This document shows, piece by piece, positions 8,823 through 19,812 of a DNA stretch of 22,433 bases. The position numbers and the translations under genes were made by a program. The notes beneath the pieces were generated by a model. The model did not search any database. It had not been told where the DNA came from and saw only the letters and a list, made by a program, of their open reading frames with translations. Source of the DNA: a bacterium. GTDB taxonomy: Bacteria > CAIJMQ01 > JAADFP01. The DNA lies in assembly GCA_027021085.1 (NCBI GenBank), contig JALUVB010000155.1, forward strand, positions 1 to 22,433, in the 5' to 3' direction. Position 1 is the stretch's first letter. Each line of letters opens with the position of its first letter.

Positions 8823-9254
8823 TTGAGTTTTGAGTTGCCTGGTTTCCCGCGAGAGGGTTTGAACTTGCGAGGCAGGATTTTCCGAGAAGGCAGCCGGCAA
8901 CTCGCAGCCCCGGGATTTGACTTGAAATCTGGCTTTACCCTGCTTGAGGTGCTGATTTCCCTGGCCATAGTGGGTATTCTTATTGTGGTGATACTGGAAA
9001 GCGAAAACCTCAACCTGAAAGTGCGGGAAAATTCCTCCCTTTATACGAATCTTTTACTTTCCGGCAACGATTTGCTTTCCCGTGTGCTCAGTGGGGAAAA
9101 GATTTCCTCTCTACCGGAAGAAGAAAACGGGTGGGAGGTGGAAGAGGAAGAGACAGACTACGGGGAAAAGGTGGAGATGAGAGTGGGCAAACCTTCCGGC
9201 CCCGGGGTGATTCTGCATACTTACATAGGAAAAGGAATAAATTATAACTTTTAA
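8823..9254 (+). CDS. gspI: Type II secretion minor pseudopilin, GspI type
   Basis: Minor pseudopilin of the tip complex. The prepilin motif SG|FTLLEVLISLAIVGIL is followed by a short periplasmic domain; the 143-residue length and place in the G-H-I-J-K series fit GspI. The likely start is TTG 8823, with AGGAG at 8809-8813 nine nt upstream; TTG 8835 is an alternative. The leader is about 37 residues, far above the usual 5-8, and its DNA holds an 8-bp perfect inverted repeat (8832-8839/8896-8903). The subtype rests mainly on gene order. Confidence 0.85.
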   Translation: MSFELPGFPREGLNLRGRIFREGSRQLAAPGFDLKSGFTLLEVLISLAIVGILIVVILESENLNLKVRENSSLYTNLLLSGNDLLSRVLSGEKISSLPEEENGWEVEEEETDYGEKVEMRVGKPSGPGVILHTYIGKGINYNF

Positions 9255-9256
9255 CC

Positions 9257-9907
9257 TTGTATAAAATAAGGAAATTTTACGCCGGGTTGAAATCTCCCCG
9301 AGATAAAGTGGGGGGAGGAAAGGTTTTTCAGCCTGGGGTGGGTCGCCGGATATCTGCTGCGGGCTTTACCCTGCTGGAAATCCTCATTGCCACGGCAATT
9401 TTCCTGATGCTGATAGTAGCTCTTTACTCTGCTTATGCTCAGGTGATAAAAACCAGGGAGATAACCTCTTTTAGGGGCGAGGAAGAGTTTTACACCCGGC
9501 TTCTGGTACAGAGGCTGAACCAGGAGCTGGCTTCGCTGGTTTTTAATCCTGCGGGGATTGCCTCTTCTTTTAGCGGGGAAAAGGACTCTCTTTCCTTCTA
9601 TACTGATGCTTATTCCCTTTACTATCCGGCAAATCCCCTCACCCGGGTCTCCTATTTCCGGGAAGATGAAAAGGTCTATCGGGAAGAGTTTCCCTACCTT
9701 TCCCTGGAAGAAGACGAGAGTAAAAAGTTTGTTATCCTGGAAAAGGTAGAAGAATTAGAGTTTTCTTATTTTGATGGCAGAAGGTGGCAGGATAAATGGG
9801 AGAAAAAAGACGCCGTCCCCTTGAGAGTAAAAATGGAGATTAAGGTGAACGGGGTTTCCTATTCCACCTCTTTTTACCTGCCTCTGGGAGGAAAACTTGA
9901 AAGATAA
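9257..9907 (+). CDS. gspJ: Type II secretion minor pseudopilin, GspJ type
   Basis: Minor pseudopilin expected to pair with GspI and GspK at the pseudopilus tip. The motif AAG|FTLLEILIATAIFLMLIVAL has Glu at mature position 5, and the long beta-rich C-terminal part (216 residues in all) suits GspJ. The start is uncertain: TTG 9257, TTG 9287, GTG 9308 and GTG 9338 are all in frame and none has a well-spaced ribosome site; TTG 9257, 2 nt after the gspI stop, would allow coupling. With that start the leader is 36 residues. A 6-bp inverted repeat (9294-9299/9312-9317) lies in the leader DNA. Confidence 0.86.
   Translation: MYKIRKFYAGLKSPRDKVGGGKVFQPGVGRRISAAGFTLLEILIATAIFLMLIVALYSAYAQVIKTREITSFRGEEEFYTRLLVQRLNQELASLVFNPAGIASSFSGEKDSLSFYTDAYSLYYPANPLTRVSYFREDEKVYREEFPYLSLEEDESKKFVILEKVEELEFSYFDGRRWQDKWEKKDAVPLRVKMEIKVNGVSYSTSFYLPLGGKLER
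9886..9891 (+). promoter_or_regulatory. Ribosome binding site fixing the TTG start of gspK
   Basis: GGGAGG inside the 3' end of gspJ, 5 nt before TTG 9897. This supports the rare TTG start and the normal short leader of GspK, in contrast to the long leaders of its neighbours. Confidence 0.7.
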
Positions 9908-10865
9908 AAGGGGAATAGCCCTAATCATGGTTTTAATCTTTCTTTTCCTTATTTCCGCCCTAATTATGGAGAATACTGTCTCTTCCAGCTTGAAACTGGA
10001 GCTTTTGACCGCTTCCCGTGCCTACTTACAGGCTTATTCCCTGGCCTGGGGTGGGATAAATTATGGGCTGGGAGTACTTGCCCGGGATGATGATTTAAGA
10101 GTTGATTGGCTGGGAGAGGCGTGGGCACAGGGGCCGTTTGAGCCGGAGGAAAAAGAAGGCAGGGTGAAAATATGGATTGAGGATGAAATGGGCAGGGTGA
10201 ATGTAAACAGGTTGGGAAAAGCAAAGAAGCGGGAAAGAAGGGACAGGATTGAGCAATTGCTGGAGCTCTGTGATTTATTGCATACTTCTTATTCTTTTGT
10301 CCCTGCCCTCATAGACTGGATAGATGCGGATAAAGAGGTTACTGTTCTCTCCTTTGTCAGCGGAGAAAATGAGGGGGCAGAGGATGAATATTACACTTAC
10401 CTGGATAACCCTTACCCGGCGAAAAATCTTCCCCTGGAGGTACCGGCAGAAATCCTCTGGATAAAGGGTATGGATAAGGAAAAGTGGCAGGGCAGCGAGG
10501 AAACACCCGGATGGGAAAAATTGCTCACCCTCTGGGGGAATGGAAGGGTGAATCTAAACACTGCCCCTTTTCCCGTGCTCAAGGCTACTTTGCAGGTTTA
10601 CTCTTCCGAAGTTATTGGCGATGATTTGATAGAAGAGATGGTAGAGGCAAGAAAAAATGACCCTTTCCTTAATGTGGATTCCCTTTCTCCCTACCTGGAC
10701 AAAAAGGTAATTTCCCGCTTGCGCAGGTCTGCTTTGCTGGGATTTTCCTCTTCTATCTTTTCTGTGAAGGCAGAAGCCCGGGTGGAAGGAGTAAAAGTAA
10801 CCATAAAAAGTGTGTGGGAAAGAAAAAACGATGGATTTCGGGTAAAATATACCCAGATAGAATAA
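9897..10865 (+). CDS. gspK: Type II secretion tip pseudopilin, GspK type
   Basis: Large minor pseudopilin that caps the pseudopilus. The leader is short (MKDKRG), and the mature N-terminus IALIMVLIFLF lacks Glu at position 5 (Met here), as is characteristic of GspK. A helical domain of about 110 residues interrupts the pilin fold: VNVNRL, then an insertion containing ALIDWIDADKE, then GRVNLNTAP, matching the GspK plan at 322 residues. It overlaps the end of gspJ by 11 nt and its stop overlaps the gspL ATG (TAATG). Confidence 0.93.
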   Translation: MKDKRGIALIMVLIFLFLISALIMENTVSSSLKLELLTASRAYLQAYSLAWGGINYGLGVLARDDDLRVDWLGEAWAQGPFEPEEKEGRVKIWIEDEMGRVNVNRLGKAKKRERRDRIEQLLELCDLLHTSYSFVPALIDWIDADKEVTVLSFVSGENEGAEDEYYTYLDNPYPAKNLPLEVPAEILWIKGMDKEKWQGSEETPGWEKLLTLWGNGRVNLNTAPFPVLKATLQVYSSEVIGDDLIEEMVEARKNDPFLNVDSLSPYLDKKVISRLRRSALLGFSSSIFSVKAEARVEGVKVTIKSVWERKNDGFRVKYTQIE

Positions 10866-12109
10866 TGGGAAAATTGCGTTTCATCTACCTGGACAGGAAA
10901 AAGATAATTCTTTACCAGGAAGAGCTGGTTAAGGGCAAGAAAGAGATTATCAAAAAAGAAGAGAAAGAGATTGTCCGATTTCCTTTGACCCGGGAAAGCT
11001 GGGAAGAGGTAATAGGCAAAAACAATTCTGTATATCTTATCCTTTCACCTGCTCTGATTGTCTTTCGCGAGCTTTCTTTACCCTTTGGCGGGGAAAGGAA
11101 GATAAAGAGAACCATAAAATATACACTGGAATCTTCTCTGCCTTTTTCCGCCGAGGAATTCGAAGTTTTCTACACTAAAAGGAAGGAGAGAGACAGTTTT
11201 CATTTAGATGCCTATGTGTTTACCCCCTTACTGTTAAAGACCATAGAGAGCCTTGAGGAATTTGCTGCACTGCAGGGAATTTATTTGCTGCCCCATGTGC
11301 TGTATTCGTATCTTGCTACAAAGATGAAATTACCTCCCAATGCTCTGCTCTGGATAAGGCATGAAGAAAACTTTCTCTATCTTTGTATCAGGGATGGCAA
11401 AGCGGGGAAAGCGGGTGAAATTCCCTGGCGGGAGAAAGAATTGAAACTTTACCTGTTTTCGCAGTCTCCCGCGGAACACTCCCTTCCCATCTACTTCTGG
11501 GGCGAGAAAGAGGAGTGGTTTGATAAGCTGCTTTCCCGGGAAGAGATTTCTGTCCGGGAGACTTTTACTCCTTCTTCCTCCACCCTTCCCTTAATTCTCC
11601 CCCGCAGCAGATATGCCCCCAACCTTTATACTTTTAATCCTGCTTCCACCTTTTCCTGGAAGTTTACACTTGCACTTTTAGTCTTGCTTCTTCTCTTTTC
11701 TTCCTCGCGCTTAATATGGGAGAAATACTGGCTGGAAAATAGAATAATAGCCACAAAGAGTGAAATGAAAGAGATTTACCTCTCGCTTTTTCCGAATTCT
11801 CGTGTAATAGATCCCTTGCTGCAGTTAAAAAGTAAAATTAAGGAAAAGGGTGGGAAGAGTAGTTCTTCTTTGCTGGAACTCTTGAGGGAAATCTCCCTTA
11901 AATATCCGGGGAAAGGAGTAAGTATAGAAAAAATTATCTTTTCTGGAGAGGTAATAAGCCTGGAAGGTACTATCCCCTCCTATGCCACGCTTGATCACTT
12001 TGTGGGAGAACTGGACAAATCCCCCCTATTCGGAGCCTGGGAGATAGTAAATGCAGAGAGTAAGAAAGAGGGGAGAGTGAGGTTTCGCATAAGGAGTAAG
12101 CTGAAGTGA
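10865..12109 (+). CDS. gspL: Type II secretion inner-membrane platform protein, GspL type
   Basis: Assembly-platform protein that links the cytoplasmic secretion ATPase to the membrane. The 414 residues fall into a cytoplasmic part resembling the actin-like GspL domain (SLPFGGERKIKRTIKYTLES near 74-93), one transmembrane helix at about 266-285 (FTLALLVLLLLFSSSRLIW) and a periplasmic ferredoxin-like part. The reading frame extends upstream to a GTG at 10814, but ATG 10865 overlaps the gspK stop as TAATG and gives the usual N-terminus (MGKLRFIYLDRKK), so the shorter form is chosen. The partners GspE and GspF are not in the window. Similarity is to family layout rather than to strict motifs. Confidence 0.85.
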   Translation: MGKLRFIYLDRKKIILYQEELVKGKKEIIKKEEKEIVRFPLTRESWEEVIGKNNSVYLILSPALIVFRELSLPFGGERKIKRTIKYTLESSLPFSAEEFEVFYTKRKERDSFHLDAYVFTPLLLKTIESLEEFAALQGIYLLPHVLYSYLATKMKLPPNALLWIRHEENFLYLCIRDGKAGKAGEIPWREKELKLYLFSQSPAEHSLPIYFWGEKEEWFDKLLSREEISVRETFTPSSSTLPLILPRSRYAPNLYTFNPASTFSWKFTLALLVLLLLFSSSRLIWEKYWLENRIIATKSEMKEIYLSLFPNSRVIDPLLQLKSKIKEKGGKSSSSLLELLREISLKYPGKGVSIEKIIFSGEVISLEGTIPSYATLDHFVGELDKSPLFGAWEIVNAESKKEGRVRFRIRSKLK

Positions 12110-12555
12110 GATTCTCGGAAAGAAACACGAAAATATTTCTCTTTCTCTTTGGCTTTATCCTTTTCTTTATTGTTGGGTTTTTGTCCCCCCAGTGGGAAAG
12201 AGTAAAATCCCTGAGAAGGGTGCTGGCGAAAGAAAAGAGCAATCTTGAGGAAGTTAAGCGGTTATCCCTCCTGATAAATAAAAACACTTCTGCCAGGACC
12301 CGGGGAGGGTCGCTTTTTTCCTTAGTAGAGGATATTGCCAGGGAATCCGGGCTGAGTGGCAAAATAGAATCCATAAAACCCCTGGCGGGAAAGGAAAAAG
12401 AGGGAGTGGAAGTGAGAATCTCTTCTCTCAGGACCAGAGAGTTGGTTAAGTTTCTTTATTCCCTGGAGAATACTTTTAACCTGGAGATTTTGGAGGCGAA
12501 GATAGAAAGGAATAAAGATGGTAAAACCCTCAACCTGCAGTTGAGTCTTCATTGA
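12106..12555 (+). CDS. gspM: Type II secretion inner-membrane protein, GspM/PilO type
   Basis: Small bitopic platform protein that pairs with GspL. It has a short cytoplasmic N-terminus, one transmembrane helix at about residues 10-30 (IFLFLFGFILFFIVGFLSPQW), a helical linker and a small ferredoxin-like periplasmic domain (VEVRISSLRTRELVKFLYSL). The GTG 12106 start overlaps the gspL stop by 4 nt, with AAGGAG at 12091-12096. At 149 residues it is typical of GspM. It is the last gene of the left block, and the promoter of the next gene begins inside its final codons. Confidence 0.83.
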   Translation: MRFSERNTKIFLFLFGFILFFIVGFLSPQWERVKSLRRVLAKEKSNLEEVKRLSLLINKNTSARTRGGSLFSLVEDIARESGLSGKIESIKPLAGKEKEGVEVRISSLRTRELVKFLYSLENTFNLEILEAKIERNKDGKTLNLQLSLH

Positions 12556-12569
12556 TGGTTTGATATAAT
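12541..12569 (+). promoter_or_regulatory. Sigma70-type promoter for the C25-like secreted protein gene
   Basis: TTGAGT (12541-12546) and a perfect TATAAT (12564-12569) are separated by 17 nt. Transcription would begin near 12576, giving a leader of about 80 nt before ATG 12658. The -35 box lies inside the end of gspM, so this gene can be expressed apart from the secretion operon. Confidence 0.65.
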
Positions 12570-12644
12570 TGAAAGGTAAAAATAGTTTTCCTCTTAATGC
12601 ATAGAAATTTGTCCCCGGTTGTCACAGGGCGGGAGAAGTTATCT

Positions 12645-12649
12645 GGAGG
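12645..12649 (+). promoter_or_regulatory. Ribosome binding site deciding the C25-like protein start
   Basis: GGAGG lies 8 nt before ATG 12658. It favours this ATG over the in-frame TTG at 12619 and puts the positively charged start of the signal peptide (MCKRK) at the very N-terminus. Confidence 0.75.
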
Positions 12650-12657
12650 TAGAAGAG

Positions 12658-15600
12658 ATGTGTAAAAGAAAGATTGTTCATCCCCTTTTCTTTTTAAGTT
12701 TATTCCTTTTTATAGGTGGGACTGCTTTCCCGGGCACTCTTACTTTTGGTCCTCCCGTTGCCTCCCTGCAGGGATTGGGAGTACAGAAAAGTGCCTTAGC
12801 CCCGGGATACGAGAACAGCAGGTATAAAACCCTCGGTTTCAGCCTTGATATTGAAAAGGTAACCTTGCAAAAGCTGGGTAAGTACGATTACCTTAGAATA
12901 GGCAACCTCTCGCCCTTAACCTCGCCGGGAGAACCGCAGATCCCCGGAAAAGTTTATAAGCTTATCCTTCCCTTAAACGTAAAGGTTCTGGGAGTTGAAG
13001 TTTCCGACGTTGTCTATCGTCCGCTCCTGCAGTCTGTTAACCTGATGCCCACTCCTCAGCCCCGCGTATTAACGAATAAAGAAAGGCAGGTTACCCTTTC
13101 TCTGGTTCCTTCCCGCAAGATATACGAATCCACGCAGTTTTTCCCCGGGAACCTGGTTAAGTATTACACGGGGAAAGATAGAAGAAACACCTATGTTTAT
13201 GTGAAATTCTACCCCCTGCAGTACATTCCCAGAGAAAAGAAAAGCATTGTGGTAACCTCTGCTTCCATAAAGGTATACTACAGGGAGGTTGCGCAAAGTC
13301 CCGGTGTTTCACAGCCTTCGGGAAATACTCCTTTAGCGAGTGGAAACCTGGAATGTTTGATAATATATCCGGAAAAGTACCAGAAAGCAGCAGAGGCACT
13401 GAAATATTTTCATGAAAACACCATGAGTCCTCATGTATATACCACGCTGGTAACCACGGAGTACATTTCCAGTCTGGACTATGGGGGCACGAATCGTCCG
13501 CCTCTGGTTGGCCCTCCTGATTCTCTCTGTGGGCAGGGTTACAGCAGTAGCAGTTTACCCGGATGGGGGAATATCGTGGGTTATGACTATGATTTAGCAA
13601 AGAAAATTATTTCCTATATCCAGGAAGCCAAGACTTCCGACTCAGACGATGGGGGGTGGGTTTACCTCCCTGACTTGCAGTACATTGTAATAATTGGTGA
13701 CGGCTCGGATGTTCCTCCCAGTTACTATGTTTACGATGATGTTGATCTCGGAAATTATGATGCCTGGATCCCCTCTGATTTTTTCTATTCTCTGGTTAAC
13801 TACGATGACTTGATTCCGGAGTTCAATGTGGGCAGGCTGCCGGTGGTGGATGTGAATGATTACAGCGGAGATATTGATGCAGTAGATGATGCGAATAATA
13901 CCATCACTGATAATAATCCTACCTGGCCCTCGGGCACCGATGATCTTCTTTACGGAAATATTTTCCAGGATACTGATACGGGGGATACTTTTCTTATCAC
14001 CGGGAATACTGATACAACTGTCACCCTGGCTGACCCCAATACAGGAGGGGATGCTGACCTCTCGGGAGTGAGTGTAGGGGATAATTACATTATTATCGGT
14101 AAGTCGGACGAAGCATATCAAATGGTGCAGAAAATTATTGACTGGTACCAGAACGTGGATAACTCCTGGTTTAAGAATGTTGCCCTGGCTGGCGGTAATA
14201 CTTTCCAGGACTGGGTATACTGGGGAGAAGTGAGCAGTAATGACATAATGAATACCTTTGATACGAGTTATGATGGAAAGTCGTTGCTCAACGGAATGGA
14301 AGTTACCAAGTACTACTGGACTGACAAGGGACTTGATTCTACCGTGTTTACCAAAAATGATGTAATTAACACCTTTAATGGCAACTCTCCCCAGGGTTTT
14401 GTTTATCTTTATGGCCTGGGAGGTGGAGATATTTTTTACTTTGATGATTCTTTTTTGTCGGCTACAGAGCTCCTGGGTTTAAGTGCAAATTTAGATATTC
14501 CCATTGTAATAGCTATAGCTCCCATTGACGGAGCGTTTGATACCTTCCTTTATCCCAATGGTTTTGATGTTTCCTTCGGGGAAGGAATGCTTCTTTCCCC
14601 GGCAGGCGGAGTAGCTTACATCGGAGCCTCACGGGCTGTCTTTGCCGGGCTTTCCTTCTCTTTTACAAAAGGTTTTCTTGATATAGCAAGACAATATTAC
14701 CTTCCCCAGCTGGGAAAATATATTTTCCAGCAGTACCATGAGGGAGGGAATATGCTGGGGAACATATTCACCAAGGCTATTGCGGATTATGTGGGTAGCG
14801 AGAGTATGGATTCTTATGATAAGAGAACCATTTTTGAGACGCATCTTCTGGGGGACCCTGCTCTTTACATACCTGTGCAGGTGAGTACGGACAGCGAGTA
14901 CAATATTCCGGAGCCTGTTGCACTTAATCCCCGCAGCAAGACTCCTTCTTATGATGCCTGGGATATCCCGGTTTATGAAGTGGCAGATAACGATAGTAAG
15001 GTTATTAGCATCAATTTATCCGGAGATTCTCCTGCCTTGGAGGTGAAACTGGTGGATCCCCGGAATAACAAGAGTGATGATGTGCAGGTGCAGGCCCCCG
15101 GTACGGATTACTCTTTTGCCGTGGATGATAAGGATGGCGGGGTTCATGATAGGGGGCCTTCCTTCTACATTGTTAGAGTTTCTGGACAGAATGTTGATGG
15201 AACTAAATATACCAAGGAAGCCAGGATGTACGTGGAAGTGGTTAATGAGTTTACTCCCGCGGGCTGGATTCTCCTGGTGGATGACGATGAAATGGACAGG
15301 TACAGGTTTACCCCCTTACCATCGAATGAAACTGATTATGAAAGCTGGTACGAGCAGGCGTTGCAGGATTCGGGATTGGTCAGGGATGTTGACTACAAGA
15401 TATGGCATGTGGATAACGATGATGGGACAAACGGCCCGGGAGAAGGAAGGCACGGAGAGATTACCCCGGAAGCGCTTAATTATTACCGCGGTTCAGGTAA
15501 AATAGTTATCTGGTTCACCGGAGATGATGACTCTACTACACTTCTGACTCCTGATCAAACCTATCTCTCCCAATTTTTGGATAGTGGGGGAAGGCTTTTC

Positions 15601-16143
15601 CTGACCGGGCAGAATATCGGTTATGATATCGGTTCTTCTACTTTCTACCGGGATTACCTGCGTGCTGTCTACGTGCAGGATGATATCATGCTTTACAACA
15701 TTGATGGTGTGGAAAATGATGCGCTCTCAGACGGTCTCTGGAACATCAATATCACGGGTGGAGACGGGGCGAATAATCAGAATTCTCCCTCTGAAATAGA
15801 CCCGGTTGATACGGGTGTGGTCCCCTGCCTTATGTATAATCCCAGCGGTGCTGGCAGTGGAACTCCTCAATCCTCCGGGACGGCTGCTTTGAGATACTAT
15901 GCGGGGAATTTTGCCACGGTTTACTTTGCCTTTGGGTTTGAGGGGATTGATAACCGAGATGAACCTGATAACGGCAGAAAAGTGGTAATGCAGAAAGTAC
16001 TGGACTGGCTACTTTCCCCCACCCTTACTGACCAGAACGGCGGTGGAGGAGGCGGTGGTGGTGGCGGCGGCGGTGGAGGAGGCGGCTGGGGTGGTTGCTT
16101 TATCTCCACCCTGGGGCAGGGATGGATGAGGTGGTTTAGGTAG
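12658..16143 (+). CDS. Secreted C25 (gingipain-like) peptidase-fold protein with missing catalytic residues and Gly-rich C-terminus
   Basis: Predicted exported protein of 1161 residues. A signal peptide (MCKRK then a hydrophobic stretch to about residue 25) precedes a propeptide-like region (GEPQIPGKVYKLILPLNV). The C25 fold spans about 235-760: YIVIIGDGSDVPPSYY, FNVGRLPVVDV, GGVAYIGASR and the closing HLLGDPALYIP are recognisable. The usual Y-G-H-G is Y-G-L-G (Leu587), and the usual A-C-x-x-G-x-F is APIDGAF (Pro622), so both catalytic residues are lost. A beta-rich insert occupies about 404-480. From about 868 there is a Rossmann-like domain (GWILLVDDDEMDRYRF ... IVIWFTGDD ... GGRLFLTGQNIG). 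The end is 16 Gly (16039-16086), then WGGCFISTL and a stop; Cys is residue 1147. It could be a binding or structural T2SS substrate (inference). Confidence 0.85.
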   Translation: MCKRKIVHPLFFLSLFLFIGGTAFPGTLTFGPPVASLQGLGVQKSALAPGYENSRYKTLGFSLDIEKVTLQKLGKYDYLRIGNLSPLTSPGEPQIPGKVYKLILPLNVKVLGVEVSDVVYRPLLQSVNLMPTPQPRVLTNKERQVTLSLVPSRKIYESTQFFPGNLVKYYTGKDRRNTYVYVKFYPLQYIPREKKSIVVTSASIKVYYREVAQSPGVSQPSGNTPLASGNLECLIIYPEKYQKAAEALKYFHENTMSPHVYTTLVTTEYISSLDYGGTNRPPLVGPPDSLCGQGYSSSSLPGWGNIVGYDYDLAKKIISYIQEAKTSDSDDGGWVYLPDLQYIVIIGDGSDVPPSYYVYDDVDLGNYDAWIPSDFFYSLVNYDDLIPEFNVGRLPVVDVNDYSGDIDAVDDANNTITDNNPTWPSGTDDLLYGNIFQDTDTGDTFLITGNTDTTVTLADPNTGGDADLSGVSVGDNYIIIGKSDEAYQMVQKIIDWYQNVDNSWFKNVALAGGNTFQDWVYWGEVSSNDIMNTFDTSYDGKSLLNGMEVTKYYWTDKGLDSTVFTKNDVINTFNGNSPQGFVYLYGLGGGDIFYFDDSFLSATELLGLSANLDIPIVIAIAPIDGAFDTFLYPNGFDVSFGEGMLLSPAGGVAYIGASRAVFAGLSFSFTKGFLDIARQYYLPQLGKYIFQQYHEGGNMLGNIFTKAIADYVGSESMDSYDKRTIFETHLLGDPALYIPVQVSTDSEYNIPEPVALNPRSKTPSYDAWDIPVYEVADNDSKVISINLSGDSPALEVKLVDPRNNKSDDVQVQAPGTDYSFAVDDKDGGVHDRGPSFYIVRVSGQNVDGTKYTKEARMYVEVVNEFTPAGWILLVDDDEMDRYRFTPLPSNETDYESWYEQALQDSGLVRDVDYKIWHVDNDDGTNGPGEGRHGEITPEALNYYRGSGKIVIWFTGDDDSTTLLTPDQTYLSQFLDSGGRLFLTGQNIGYDIGSSTFYRDYLRAVYVQDDIMLYNIDGVENDALSDGLWNINITGGDGANNQNSPSEIDPVDTGVVPCLMYNPSGAGSGTPQSSGTAALRYYAGNFATVYFAFGFEGIDNRDEPDNGRKVVMQKVLDWLLSPTLTDQNGGGGGGGGGGGGGGGGWGGCFISTLGQGWMRWFR
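16039..16086 (+). repeat. GGN codon tract encoding 16 consecutive glycines
   Basis: Sixteen glycine codons in a row, mixing GGC, GGT and GGA with an internal repeat of the pattern ggcggtggagga. It acts as a flexible linker just before the terminal Trp-Gly-Gly-Cys-Phe-Ile segment. The mixed codons suggest selection for glycine rather than simple slippage, although the tract could still change length by replication slippage. Confidence 0.9.
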
Positions 16144-16176
16144 GGAAGCCTGTGCCCGGAGCGGAAGGTGCGGCTT

Positions 16177-19775
<3,599 letters not shown>

Positions 19776-19812
19776 ACATACAGCCTTCTCTTATCGCCTC
19801 CCTCCAGCAAAA

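Noticed and set aside
10814-10864. Seventeen-codon upstream extension of gspL from GTG 10814
   Set aside because: ATG 10865 overlaps the gspK stop as TAATG and yields the expected GspL N-terminus; the extension would lie wholly inside gspK.
12619-12657. TTG 12619 as start of the C25-like gene
   Set aside because: A GGAGG correctly spaced before ATG 12658 and a better signal peptide favour the later start.
15074-15505. Open frame of 143 codons in another frame of the C25-like gene
   Set aside because: Met/Trp/Arg-rich product typical of a frame-shifted reading of Asp/Gly-rich coding DNA.
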